This document shows, one piece after another, positions 1 through 8,623 of a stretch of 64,000 nucleotides of DNA. The position numbers were made by a program, and so were the translations under genes. The stretch covers positions 1 to 64,000 of the forward strand of contig NZ_JAUKPO010000019.1 of assembly GCF_030503435.1 (NCBI RefSeq), written 5' to 3'. The DNA is from Rhodocytophaga aerolata. Its GTDB lineage: Bacteria; Bacteroidota; Bacteroidia; Cytophagales; 172606-1. Positions within the stretch are counted from its first letter, which is position 1; every line of letters begins with the position of its first letter. A model generated the notes under the pieces. The model searched no databases and was not told the DNA's origin. It saw nothing but the letters and a program-made list of their open reading frames with translations.

Positions 1-59
1 TTCCTACCAAACTGATTCACACCGTGGTTGGCATGGGCTATATTATGAAAGAAGATTAA
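1..59 (+). CDS. OmpR/PhoB-family response regulator, C-terminal end only (partial)
   Basis: Only the last 18 codons lie in the window, ending in TAA at 57-59. They read P-T-K-L-I-H-T-V-V-G-M-G-Y-I-M-K-E-D, which matches the end of the winged-helix DNA-binding domain of OmpR/PhoB response regulators (family pattern I-x-T-V-R-G-x-G-Y). The receiver domain and any partner kinase lie upstream of the window. Its closeness to an 11-bp-phased repeat at 280-318 suggests it might act on the next operon. Family assignment is good for such a short piece; the target is inference. Confidence 0.7.
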   Translation, partial: PTKLIHTVVGMGYIMKED

Positions 60-140
60 CAGTTCCGGCACTCGCTATAGAAAGTAGATACTGTTTCTCT
101 AAAATATTTTTTACAAAATACCTTATAGGTTCCGTTTTCT

Positions 141-168
141 CTATAAGCAAGCATACTGCTTGTTATAG
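141..168. terminator. Hairpin downstream of the response regulator fragment
   Basis: The arms CTATAAGCAAGC (141-152) and GCTTGTTATAG (158-168) pair over 11 bp with one bulged base and a 5-nt loop. It could end the response regulator transcript. No strong T-run follows, so termination is uncertain. Confidence 0.35.
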
Positions 169-279
169 GCATATATAATTGTACAGAGATCAGCCAAAAG
201 CTAGAAAACTATAGCAACCTGCATAGCCAGCCAAGGTTATGCGAAGACAATGCAACTCAGCAAGCAGCAAAAAATCCTT

Positions 280-318
280 TTTAATCTACTTTTAATCTAG
301 CTTTAATGTGCTTTTAAT
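280..318 (+). promoter_or_regulatory. Four TTTAAT half-sites at exact 11-bp spacing, candidate OmpR-family operator
   Basis: TTTAAT occurs at 280-285, 291-296, 302-307 and 313-318, each separated by exactly 5 bp (ctact, ctagc, gtgct). An 11-bp period of direct hexamers is the layout of binding sites of OmpR/PhoB-type regulators such as the PmrA box. It lies 75-113 bp upstream of the GTG start of the polysaccharide block and 220 bp after the response regulator fragment. Confidence 0.5.
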
Positions 319-377
319 TGCTACAAAGCACTTTTGACTAGATACTAATGAAGGCTTACCTGCTTAAATGCTGCCTC

Positions 378-385
378 TAACTTTG
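378..385 (+). promoter_or_regulatory. Bacteroidota -7-like element TAACTTTG
   Basis: TAACTTTG fits TAnnTTTG and lies 7 bp before the GTG start at 393. No -33 TTTG is seen at the usual distance. If used, the message would be almost leaderless. It could equally be a chance match, because a longer leader from a promoter near the 280-318 repeats is possible. Confidence 0.25.
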
Positions 386-392
386 ATTCACC

Positions 393-1628
393 GTGAACTG
401 CCGATTCTGCCAGACCCTATTAACGCATACTTTTATTGATCTTGAACACAGCCCACCTTCTAATTCTTTCTTAACAGTTGCTCAGTTGCAGGAGCCGGAA
501 ACGTACTTCCCACTAAAGTTATTTGTTTGTGACCAGTGTTTTCTGGTGCAGCTGGATGAAGTAAAAAAACGGGATGAAATTTTTAACAGTGAGTATGTGT
601 ATTTCTCCTCTTATTCTAAAAGCTGGCTTACCCATGCAAGAAAGTACACCGAACAAATGGTAACCAGGTTTGGCTATGACGAAAATTCCTTTGTACTGGA
701 GATTGCCTCTAATGACGGATACCTGCTGCAATATTTTCAGGAGAAAAACATACCGGTATTGGGGATTGAACCCAGTGCAAATACGGCTGCTGCCGCTGCA
801 TTAAAAGGAATTCCCAGCATTACAGATTACTTTACTTCTCATTTAGCTAAAGAACTCCGGAAAGAAGGCCGGTGTGCCAGTTTGCTGATAGCCAACAATG
901 TACTGGCCCATGTTCCGGATATTAATGACTTTGTAGAGGGATTAAAAATTGCCTTAGGTGATAAAGGAATTATTACCATGGAATTTCCTCACCTGTTGAA
1001 ACTGATCGAAGAATGCCAGTTCGATACCATTTACCATGAACATTACTCGTACCTCTCTTTTCTGACGGTAAAAAAAATAATTGAAGCACATGAGCTGGTA
1101 TTGTTTGATGTGGAACAGTTGCCAACCCATGGAGGTTCTTTACGGATTTATGCCAAGCACCGCAACGACAGCAGTAAACCCATAATGCCTCAGGTGCAGC
1201 AACTGGCCGAGAAAGAAACACTGGCAGGTTTAGTGGATTTACGGGCCTATAAAAACGTTGAAAAAAGAGTAAGCCACATCAAATTTAATTTTTTAAACTT
1301 CCTGGTAGAGCAGAAAAAGCTGGGAAACAAACTTATTGGCTACGGTGCAGCAGCAAAAGGAAATACCTTATTAAATTGCTGTGGCATCAAAGGCAATCAG
1401 TTAATAGAATTTGTGGTAGATGCTTCGCCGTATAAGCAAGGCAAATTTCTGCCCGGCAGTCATATACCCGTATTTGCCGAAGACCAGATTATTGCTTTCA
1501 AACCTGACTACATTATTATTTTTCCCTGGAACTTAAAAAATGAAATCATGGACCAACTCTCTTATATCAGGAATTGGAATGGAAAATTTGTAACATTTAT
1601 TCCCCATACACAAGTTTATACGCCTTAA
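393..1628 (+). CDS. Class I SAM-dependent sugar C-methyltransferase (zinc-binding, TylC3/NovU-like)
   Basis: This is predicted to transfer a methyl group to a carbon of an NDP-sugar, in the cytoplasm, during synthesis of a branched deoxysugar. The 411-residue protein has the three-part layout of this family: an N-terminal zinc-binding region with C3-x-x-C6 and C46-x-x-C49, a central SAM-binding Rossmann domain with the glycine-rich loop E-I-A-S-N-D-G near residue 105, and a C-terminal domain with G-Y-G-A-A-A-K-G-N near residue 320. The start is GTG; a TGA at 384-386 in frame forbids a longer protein, and the zinc motif sits right at the N-terminus as usual. It opens a four-gene plus-strand block (gaps 92, 56 and 146 bp). 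The family is secure; the exact sugar is unknown. Confidence 0.88.
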   Translation: MNCRFCQTLLTHTFIDLEHSPPSNSFLTVAQLQEPETYFPLKLFVCDQCFLVQLDEVKKRDEIFNSEYVYFSSYSKSWLTHARKYTEQMVTRFGYDENSFVLEIASNDGYLLQYFQEKNIPVLGIEPSANTAAAAALKGIPSITDYFTSHLAKELRKEGRCASLLIANNVLAHVPDINDFVEGLKIALGDKGIITMEFPHLLKLIEECQFDTIYHEHYSYLSFLTVKKIIEAHELVLFDVEQLPTHGGSLRIYAKHRNDSSKPIMPQVQQLAEKETLAGLVDLRAYKNVEKRVSHIKFNFLNFLVEQKKLGNKLIGYGAAAKGNTLLNCCGIKGNQLIEFVVDASPYKQGKFLPGSHIPVFAEDQIIAFKPDYIIIFPWNLKNEIMDQLSYIRNWNGKFVTFIPHTQVYTP

Positions 1629-1720
1629 TCCCGTAAAGAAGCTGTTGCCTGTTTTATCATTTACCGATGCCAGGCTGCTTTACAGAGTAGTACCAGTACT
1701 TTTCACTCGAACCACACCCT

Positions 1721-3037
1721 ATGATTTCCCCAGTTACTCATCCGGCTACCGATAGCCACGTTACAGGAAACAGGTTATATGATTTAATTGTTGAGCTGTT
1801 TCCCATTTGCCGCAGCATTACCGGAAATGGAGTAAGGCAAAGTTTGCAGATCCTGCAACAACACATTCCGCTCACCGTGCATGAAGTGGCCAGCGGTACC
1901 CAGGTATTCGACTGGACAGTACCCAAAGAATGGAATATCCGCGATGCTTACATTAAAAATGCGAAAGGTGAAAAAATTGTTGACTTCAAAAATTCTACCT
2001 TGCATGTACTCAACTACAGCACACCGGTTCATAAAAAAATGTCCTTCGCCGAGTTGAAGCTGCATCTGTTTACCCTGCCCTCACAACCCAGCCTGATTCC
2101 TTACCGCACCTCCTATTATACAGAAAACTGGGGCTTCTGCCTCAGTCACAACCAATACCTGGCTATGACGGAGGAGGAAGAATATGAAGTATGCATCGAT
2201 TCTTCGTTAGAAAACGGACACCTCACCTATGGCGAGTATCTGATCACAGGAGAAACACCGGATGAAGTATTAATTTCCTGCCACATCTGCCACCCTTCCT
2301 TGTGCAACGACAATCTTTCTGGCATTAGCATTGCTACGCTGCTGGCAAAGGAACTGAGCAGTTTATCTCTCCGGTATTCTTACCGGTTTTTATTTATTCC
2401 AGGTACTATTGGTTCCATTACCTGGCTTGCCCTTCATGAGCAAAGTGCCTTCAACATCAAACATGGGTTAGTAACTACCTTGTTAGGCAACCAAGGAAAT
2501 TTCACTTATAAACGGTCACGCCGTGGTAACACAGAAATTGACCAGGTAGTGGAATTTTTGCTGACCAACACTGGAAAAGAACATACGATTATTGATTTCT
2601 TTCCCTACGGATACGATGAACGCCAGTATTGCTCGCCAGGGTTTAACCTGCCGGTGGGTTGCCTGATGCGTACCCCTCATGGACAATTTCCTGAATACCA
2701 TACCTCTGCCGACAACCTGGATTTTGTTCAAGCACCTTATTTGCAAGAAGCATTTTCGCTTTTCTGGACCATTATTCAGACCTTGGAACATAACCGGACA
2801 TACCTTAATCTTGCGCCAAAATGTGAGCCGCAATTGGGGAAAAGAGGCTTATATAAGGCAATCAGCGGCGAGGCAGATTCTAAATCACGGGAAATGGCTA
2901 TGCTCTGGCTGCTCAATATGTCGGATGGCGAACACTCTCTCCTGGATATTGCCAGCAAATCGGCTATTGAGGTAGAAACCTTGAAAAAGGTAGCAGATGT
3001 ATTAGTACAACATCAGTTATTACAGCAACTACCCTAG
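1721..3037 (+). CDS. DUF4910 aminopeptidase-like protein with C-terminal winged-helix region
   Basis: The protein (438 residues) has the features of the DUF2172/DUF4910 family: an opening Y-D-L-I-V-E-L-F-P-I-C-R-S-I-T-G-N-G segment, an M28-like aminopeptidase fold with the metal-site signature H-I-C-H-P-S-L-C-N-D-N-L-S-G (about residues 187-200), G-T-I-G-S-I-T-W-L, and E-Y-H-T-S-A-D-N-L near residue 330. The last 70 residues look like a small winged helix. There is no signal peptide, so it should be cytoplasmic. Members of this family sit in surface-polysaccharide clusters, as here between a sugar methyltransferase and a GSA-like aminotransferase. The substrate is not established; an amide or peptide bond on an amino sugar is only a guess. 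Confidence 0.8.
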   Translation: MISPVTHPATDSHVTGNRLYDLIVELFPICRSITGNGVRQSLQILQQHIPLTVHEVASGTQVFDWTVPKEWNIRDAYIKNAKGEKIVDFKNSTLHVLNYSTPVHKKMSFAELKLHLFTLPSQPSLIPYRTSYYTENWGFCLSHNQYLAMTEEEEYEVCIDSSLENGHLTYGEYLITGETPDEVLISCHICHPSLCNDNLSGISIATLLAKELSSLSLRYSYRFLFIPGTIGSITWLALHEQSAFNIKHGLVTTLLGNQGNFTYKRSRRGNTEIDQVVEFLLTNTGKEHTIIDFFPYGYDERQYCSPGFNLPVGCLMRTPHGQFPEYHTSADNLDFVQAPYLQEAFSLFWTIIQTLEHNRTYLNLAPKCEPQLGKRGLYKAISGEADSKSREMAMLWLLNMSDGEHSLLDIASKSAIEVETLKKVADVLVQHQLLQQLP

Positions 3038-3093
3038 ATTAACTTCATCCCTAAACTTACTGGTCTGCTACGTCAGCCGGATGCTCATACACT

Positions 3094-4401
3094 ATGAACC
3101 TTCAACAATCACTCGCTTTACAACGCCGGTTTCATGCTGCCATTCCTGGGGGTAGCCATACCTATGCCAAAGGAGACGATCAGTTTCCCGAACATATCCT
3201 TCCTATTATTGCGAAAGGTAAAGGATGCCTGGTATGGGATGTAGATGGAAATGAATACATGGAGTATGGCATGGGATTGCGATCAGTTACCCTGGGGCAT
3301 GCCTATGAGCCTGTTATTGAAGCTGCCTGCCGGCAAATGCAATCAGGCATAAACTTTAACCGGCCGGCTGCTGTTGAACTGGCTTGTGCCGAACAGTTTT
3401 TAGATATCCTTAAAGGAGCGGACATGGTGAAGTTTGCCAAAAATGGCTCTGATGCAACCAGCGGAGCTATCAAACTTGCCCGGGCTTACACCGGACGGGA
3501 TAGAGTAGCCATTTGTGCCGAACACCCTTTTTTCTCGGTAGACGACTGGTTCATTGGTTCTACGGCTATTAATGCAGGTATTCCACAAGCTGTAAAAGAG
3601 CTAACCCTTAAATTCTCCTACAATAGCCTGGAAAGTGCCCGAACCCTTTTCGAAACCTACCCTGGTGAAATTGCCTGCCTTATTTTGGAAGCTGAAAAAG
3701 AAACTCCTCCAGCGGAAGGGTTTTTACAAGGCTTAAAAAAGCTATGCCACCAGCAGGGTGCCCTTTTTATACTCGATGAAATTATTACCGGTTTCCGGTG
3801 GCATCTGGGCGGCGCACAGACCTATTATGGCGTAGTGCCAGACCTTTCTACTTTCGGCAAAGCATTAGGCAACGGATTTTCTATATCAGCCCTGGCTGGA
3901 AAAAAAGAAATTATGGAACTTGGTGGGCTTCAACATACAAAAGAAAGAGTATTTCTGCTTTCTACAACCTATGGGGCTGAAACTCATTCGTTAGCGGCAG
4001 CTATGGCAACCATGCAAGTATATAAGCAACAGCCGGTAATTGAGTTTTTATACCAACAGGGGCTACGCCTGGCCAAAGGCATTGGTAAATCCATTCAGGA
4101 ACATGGGTTAGAAGAATATTTTACCCTGATGGGTAAACCTTGCTGTCTGGTGTATGGAACCAAAGACTGGGAAAAGAAGCCTTCACAACTATTCCGTACG
4201 CTATTTTTGCAAGAAACATTAACAAGAGGTTTATTGATGCCCTCTCTGATTGTCAGTTATTCGCATCAAGATACGCACATAGACCGAACTATTGAAGCCA
4301 TCCATGAGGCCCTGGCCGTGTACCGCAAAGCTCTGGATGAAGGCATAGACAAGTATCTTCACAGCCGCCCGGTAAAACCTGTGTACCGTACTAAAAATTG
4401 A
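3094..4401 (+). CDS. PLP-dependent class III aminotransferase, glutamate-1-semialdehyde aminomutase-like
   Basis: The 435-residue protein carries the class III aminotransferase fold. Visible are the PLP-phosphate region K-N-G-S-D-A-T-S-G-A (about residues 113-122), the D-E-I-I-T-G-F-R strand with the pyridine-binding Asp (about 229-236), and S-T-F-G-K-A-L-G-N-G with the Schiff-base lysine (about residue 258). It resembles HemL, but HemL is a heme enzyme normally encoded elsewhere. Its position between the DUF4910 gene and a glycosyltransferase suggests a sugar- or polyketide-like amine transfer or mutase reaction in surface glycan synthesis. It follows the DUF4910 gene by 56 bp, probably in one transcript. 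Family certain, substrate unknown. Confidence 0.85.
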   Translation: MNLQQSLALQRRFHAAIPGGSHTYAKGDDQFPEHILPIIAKGKGCLVWDVDGNEYMEYGMGLRSVTLGHAYEPVIEAACRQMQSGINFNRPAAVELACAEQFLDILKGADMVKFAKNGSDATSGAIKLARAYTGRDRVAICAEHPFFSVDDWFIGSTAINAGIPQAVKELTLKFSYNSLESARTLFETYPGEIACLILEAEKETPPAEGFLQGLKKLCHQQGALFILDEIITGFRWHLGGAQTYYGVVPDLSTFGKALGNGFSISALAGKKEIMELGGLQHTKERVFLLSTTYGAETHSLAAAMATMQVYKQQPVIEFLYQQGLRLAKGIGKSIQEHGLEEYFTLMGKPCCLVYGTKDWEKKPSQLFRTLFLQETLTRGLLMPSLIVSYSHQDTHIDRTIEAIHEALAVYRKALDEGIDKYLHSRPVKPVYRTKN

Positions 4402-4547
4402 TAGCACTTGTAGAAACCATCCCTTAGATGTACTGGATGAATCAGCTAACCTACTACACAAGATCATTAACTGGACATTCATGCTGAAGATGTCCGGAAA
4501 TGCATTTTCTCAACCCTACTTCACAAAATCGTTACAGCTTGTTGACT

Positions 4548-5792
4548 ATGAAAAAACTGTTTGGTAAAGTCAAAAATAAGGGCTTAAAATGGCTACGTAG
4601 GCTTGTTCCACACCATACGTTCTATAAACCTGTCAGAGCCCTGGAATCCAGTAAAGCTTATTATCAGAACAATCAGCAGGTAAGCGGCCTAGAATTCGTA
4701 GAAGTGTACCCAGCTTATACCACGTCACTAAAAGTGCCGGAAGACTTTCTGGATGCTGTACCCTCCTACTGCATGTACGACAAACGGCACCACAGTTTAC
4801 CTTCTACACTTACGGTTACAACCAACTATGTAGTAGTAGCTTTGCCCCACGGACGGTTATATTCCAATAATGTAGATATGGTTGCTGTTATCTCAGCCGA
4901 TGGTGTACTGCTAGGAGATGTATCCCTGCAATACTTACCCGACCGGGTAGCTAGCGCAACCGAAAATGCTATTTTTAAACAAGCCTATTTCACTCCACCA
5001 GTAAACTATACAGGCGTTGTATTTACGATGCTGGCTGGCGGTGGTCCTATTCATAACTATGGACACTGGCTGGTAGATGTATTGCCTAGGATTCATCTAC
5101 TGAAAAAAACCGGATGGTTCGACAAAGTCAATTGGTTTGTTGTGCCCAATTATCAGCACGATTTCCAGAAAGACTCGCTCAAACTGCTGGGCATCCGGAA
5201 AGAGCAAATTATCCGCGGATCGGATAACCTGCATATTACCGCCGACCTGTTAATTGCCTCTACGGCTCCCCGGGGAAAACGCAGTTACCTGATGCCACAA
5301 TGGCTGGTAGACTTTCATCGGGCAAGTTACTTAGCTACCATCTCTCCAACCGCTTCATATGCACCCCTTATCTATATTAGCCGCAGGGACGGCACTACCC
5401 GTAAAGTCCTTAATGAACAACCATTGATTGAATTATTGGCGCAATACAACTTTCAGGTTATTGAATTAAGCAAGCTCTCTTTTGTTGAAAAAATCAACCT
5501 GTTTCAGTATGCTAAAATCCTTGTCTCAGTAGTAGGCGCAGCTTTTGCCAACCTCGTTTACTGCCAGCCAGGCACCAAGGCACTGGAGGTATTTCCCGAA
5601 TTTTTGGTAGACACTTTCGATTACAACTTAGCCACCTTCGTAGGCGTCGATTACCGGTATTTAATTCTTCCATCGGCTGTGCAAACCAGGAAATTAACTA
5701 AAGCCACAAACGCCGATATGACGGTAGACCTACCTGCCGTAGAAAAGGTGGTACAACAGCTCTGCGCAGAAGTAAAACAGGAGGTACGCTAA
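4548..5792 (+). CDS. Glycosyltransferase family 61 (DUF563) protein
   Basis: This is a predicted cytoplasmic or membrane-associated glycosyltransferase of 414 residues. The DUF563/GT61 signs are G-G-G-P-I-H-N-Y-G-H-W-L-V-D with a conserved His-Trp, followed by L-P-R-I-H-L-L, and near the C-terminus V-G-A-A-F-A-N-L-V-Y-C, typical of the nucleotide-sugar-binding loop, then A-L-E-V-F-P. An ATG at 4500 is also in frame, but the ATG at 4548 begins the more natural M-K-K-L-F-G-K start, so it was chosen. It closes the polysaccharide block and probably adds one sugar to the glycan built by the upstream enzymes. Acceptor and donor cannot be read from sequence. Confidence 0.82.
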   Translation: MKKLFGKVKNKGLKWLRRLVPHHTFYKPVRALESSKAYYQNNQQVSGLEFVEVYPAYTTSLKVPEDFLDAVPSYCMYDKRHHSLPSTLTVTTNYVVVALPHGRLYSNNVDMVAVISADGVLLGDVSLQYLPDRVASATENAIFKQAYFTPPVNYTGVVFTMLAGGGPIHNYGHWLVDVLPRIHLLKKTGWFDKVNWFVVPNYQHDFQKDSLKLLGIRKEQIIRGSDNLHITADLLIASTAPRGKRSYLMPQWLVDFHRASYLATISPTASYAPLIYISRRDGTTRKVLNEQPLIELLAQYNFQVIELSKLSFVEKINLFQYAKILVSVVGAAFANLVYCQPGTKALEVFPEFLVDTFDYNLATFVGVDYRYLILPSAVQTRKLTKATNADMTVDLPAVEKVVQQLCAEVKQEVR

Positions 5793-5812
5793 AACTTGAA
5801 GCTATCCTGTTC

Positions 5813-5840
5813 AAAAGGGCTTCTTGAAAAGGGCTTCTTG
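5813..5840. repeat. 14-bp perfect tandem duplication between convergent genes
   Basis: AAAAGGGCTTCTTG occurs at 5813-5826 and again immediately at 5827-5840. It sits in the 87-bp gap between the end of the GT61 gene and the end of the convergent NIF3-like gene. It looks like a simple local duplication with no evident function. Confidence 0.7.
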
Positions 5841-5879
5841 GATAAGCAGAGAGCACACCTTTTGCAGAAAGATTACGCG

Positions 5880-6806
5880 TTAGAGCCACATAAACGGATC
5901 GCCGGAGGCAATATGGGAGACAGGCAAGCCAGAAAATTTAGGTTTTAGCCAGTCTACCAGCCATTCCATGCCCGGTTCTTCACTTACGGAATGGCCCAGG
6001 ATAATTAATGACATTTTTCTGCCTAACAGCCTGGCATCCCGGATGTACTCGGTTGTTTCCCACTCCGGGGTCTCTCCCACTACTACCACATCTGGTTTTT
6101 CACTCTCTGCTACCCCAACCTGCCGTTGCCCGCCCCATGCCCCAGGAAGCAAGGCAATCCGTTCACAAGACTGGTTCAGGTCGCCGATCACTCTCAGTTG
6201 TTTTATCCCTAAAGACGATTTCAGATGAGTTACTAACTGCTGCAAAGAAAGTTTTGGGATGGTGAGTATCCGCTCTCCGGGCTTGTAATAGGAGAGCCAG
6301 TTTGCTTTTTTTGCCACCCCATAACTGATTGCATCTGGTTTTAGAGAATGACAATAATCGTGAAACCGCCATACGACTATATTATGTTTTTCCAGTAGTT
6401 GTTGCTTGTCTTTAACGACCGTATTTCCGGCTACCCATTCCGGATTGTCTGTATGGTTGTAAAACGTAGGTTCATGGGCCATAATAAAATTGGCTTTCCG
6501 TTTAGCCGCTTCCTCAATTACAGCAATGGTAGCAAACATAGTTGTGACAATGCCGCTTACTACCTGGCTGGCTTGCCCGGATTTGAGTGTATCTACGGTT
6601 TCTTTCAAAGGGGACAACTCTCCTTCCTTCAATATATGATCCATTACTTGTTGTACGGTCCATTGTTTTTGAAAAACGTTGGCTGCTTCTTTCGTATAAG
6701 CCGGTTGCAGCCCTAGCAGTGCCATGCCACTTCCAGAAAGGAGGGTACTGGTAATAAATTTTCTTCTACTAAGTAAATAGGCAGATTGGAAAGATGCGTC
6801 TTTCAT
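5880..6806 (-). CDS. NIF3-like dinuclear-metal protein with Tat-type signal peptide
   Basis: The body of this 308-residue protein is NIF3/YbgI-like (DUF34), a family binding two metal ions in a hexameric ring. Visible are A-H-E-P-T-F-Y-N-H near residue 104 (usual form H-H-P) and the C-terminal I-L-G-H-S-V-S-E-E-P-G (usual form G-H-x-x-S/T-E). Unlike the usual cytoplasmic NIF3 of about 250-370 residues, it begins with a twin-arginine leader: S-R-R-K-F-I at residues 13-18 and a hydrophobic run around 20-35. This predicts export of a folded, metal-loaded protein to the periplasm. It stands alone, convergent with the GT61 gene. The biochemical role is unknown. Confidence 0.8.
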   Translation of the reverse strand: MKDASFQSAYLLSRRKFITSTLLSGSGMALLGLQPAYTKEAANVFQKQWTVQQVMDHILKEGELSPLKETVDTLKSGQASQVVSGIVTTMFATIAVIEEAAKRKANFIMAHEPTFYNHTDNPEWVAGNTVVKDKQQLLEKHNIVVWRFHDYCHSLKPDAISYGVAKKANWLSYYKPGERILTIPKLSLQQLVTHLKSSLGIKQLRVIGDLNQSCERIALLPGAWGGQRQVGVAESEKPDVVVVGETPEWETTEYIRDARLLGRKMSLIILGHSVSEEPGMEWLVDWLKPKFSGLPVSHIASGDPFMWL

Positions 6807-6936
6807 AATAGTATGACAGGGTTTAAAAGTCTAGCAGGTTCATTCACTTAATAAAAGTATGCTTTAGGCAAGTAAAGGTATTCTTCTGAAAAAAGTCAGC
6901 AGATACTGTAAAATCTATTTATGCTCAGCCTCTGCA

Positions 6937-8463
6937 CTACTTGCCCGACCGGATAGCAGGTTTTATAGTCCAGGCTTGTAGCTTGGCTAATTCCATCAAG
7001 GCAGGGGAATGCCACCCCGTTGGAAAAAGCCATCCCCACAACTGCTCGCTGTCCTGGGCTATATATTGGGTAGTGGTTAGTTTTGCCGGCTTACATTCAA
7101 TAGTTTGCGGAGGCTTGCTATTGCCTAATAAAGGGATCAACCTGGCAATAGTAGACAGATAAACTTCCGGAGAAACGCCTTTACTGCCCAGCCAGATGGT
7201 AGCAGGGATCCGCTTATGTTGCTGTAAGTAACTGGCTACATCTACAGCCGTGCGTTGCAATTGATTCACAGAAGTGGTATAGGGTGATTCCAGTATAGGT
7301 CCAGGTTCGGTAGGTCCATACAGTGTATCTGGCAGGATAAACGCTTGATTGGTCTTATCCGGATTCAGGGGTGCCGCGATCCGGTTGTTGAGCAAACTGA
7401 ATATTTCTGCCGGAGACACGGCCCATCCTTCTCCGACCTGGAAATGTATACTATCTGTTACTGCTTTGGCAAGTGCCTCTACCTCAGGTATGGTAAAAGT
7501 ATGCTTTAAGGCTTGGTCTGCATAGATGGTAAGGGCATCGCGGGCAGTTACAAAACGTATCTGCTCTTGCTTTTTCATCCACTTCAGGTATGCATGAAAG
7601 GTTTCAAAGGCTAGTTCTGTTTCCTTGGCACTTTTTTGAGGAGGCAACTTCCAGTCTTCCCTGGGTGGATTTTCGCCCTTGTTGAAATTTACGCCATCCC
7701 AGAATTCCTGGTGGACCCATTCGCACGGATGATAATAGATATGCACTGCTCCTCCGCCTTGTGCCAGTATTTGTGCTTTAGCGGCCATGAAATCTTTTTT
7801 GGCTTTTTCCAGCTCGTTTTTTCCGCCAAGCTCCATGCGAAGTGTATGTCCTAAATGAAAGATGGTAAGTACGCCTCCATACCAGAGCGGCTGGTCAAAC
7901 AAATTTATATGATTGCCGAAATCCATGTAGACCGGAATATTCATCCGCCGCATGGCAGCAAACGATTGGGGTCCCCAGGAACTGCCGGGTTGCCCGTAAC
8001 AACTAGGTTGCTGATTAAATATCCGGGCTACATCTTTCGCCCCCGGTTCTTCTCTGCGGACAAACTCTGTTACGCCCTCCTCCCATCCTAAGGCTGATAA
8101 GTATTGGGCAGGTGTAGGATGGACACTGTGCCAGTTGGAATGGTAGCCTATTTCATGTTTTTTCAATGCATCAATCACATCCTGCCTGCCGCGCCTCTCC
8201 AAGGTACGGGCTTTTTCACCCACCACTTTAAAGGTAGCCCGCACGCCTTCCTTAGTTAACATGTCAGCCAGTCGCAGGGCGGCATCATCGCTGGCAGGTA
8301 ACAGGTAATCTTCCGTATCAAACCACAAATAAATATCCATGGTGGGCGAAGCTTTAACAGAAGTGCTCCCGGAAGAAGGTACTGGAAGTTGAGCAGGTTG
8401 CCCCATGGTTTTTACCAAGGAACTTAACAGCAGGAATGCAATAGCCAGAAGTGGTTTTCTCAT
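6937..8463 (-). CDS. Secreted polysaccharide deacetylase-like (NodB-fold) protein
   Basis: A signal peptide (M-R-K-P-L-L-A-I-A-F-L-L-L-S-S-L, cut near the G-Q at 21-22) precedes a polysaccharide-deacetylase-type domain. D-T-E-D-Y at about residues 49-53 occupies the place of the catalytic/metal D-D motif, T-F-K-V-V-G-E matches the second strand, and E-I-G-Y-H-S-N-W-H-S matches the metal-binding H-S-x-x-H motif. The chain is 508 residues, far longer than a bare NodB domain (about 200), and the C-terminal 200 residues are of unknown type. It probably acts on a carbohydrate in the periplasm or outside, but deacetylation is not proven, since related proteins with this fold have other substrates. 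Confidence 0.72.
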   Translation of the reverse strand: MRKPLLAIAFLLLSSLVKTMGQPAQLPVPSSGSTSVKASPTMDIYLWFDTEDYLLPASDDAALRLADMLTKEGVRATFKVVGEKARTLERRGRQDVIDALKKHEIGYHSNWHSVHPTPAQYLSALGWEEGVTEFVRREEPGAKDVARIFNQQPSCYGQPGSSWGPQSFAAMRRMNIPVYMDFGNHINLFDQPLWYGGVLTIFHLGHTLRMELGGKNELEKAKKDFMAAKAQILAQGGGAVHIYYHPCEWVHQEFWDGVNFNKGENPPREDWKLPPQKSAKETELAFETFHAYLKWMKKQEQIRFVTARDALTIYADQALKHTFTIPEVEALAKAVTDSIHFQVGEGWAVSPAEIFSLLNNRIAAPLNPDKTNQAFILPDTLYGPTEPGPILESPYTTSVNQLQRTAVDVASYLQQHKRIPATIWLGSKGVSPEVYLSTIARLIPLLGNSKPPQTIECKPAKLTTTQYIAQDSEQLWGWLFPTGWHSPALMELAKLQAWTIKPAIRSGK

Positions 8464-8623
8464 GGTGTCAGAATATGGCCGAATATATAAAAAATAGGCA
8501 AATCAACCATCTTTCGCTGGTTTATCACAGTGACATTTTGTAAATAATTGGTTGCAACGAAATAGGCTTAACAAACTAAAATACCCTGCGGGCAAGGCCA
8601 AACTGCATTACTGAAAACCACTC

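Noticed and set aside
3094..4401. Heme-pathway hemL
   Set aside because: It is embedded in a polysaccharide block and lacks heme neighbours, so a GSA-like paralogue is more likely.
393..5792. Idea that this block is a natural-product gene cluster
   Set aside because: Although the methyltransferase and GSA-type enzyme occur in antibiotic pathways, the GT61 and DUF4910 genes and lack of assembly-line enzymes favour surface glycan synthesis.
8464..8623. Possible promoter for the deacetylase-like gene
   Set aside because: No TAnnTTTG element at a proper distance; only partial matches were found.
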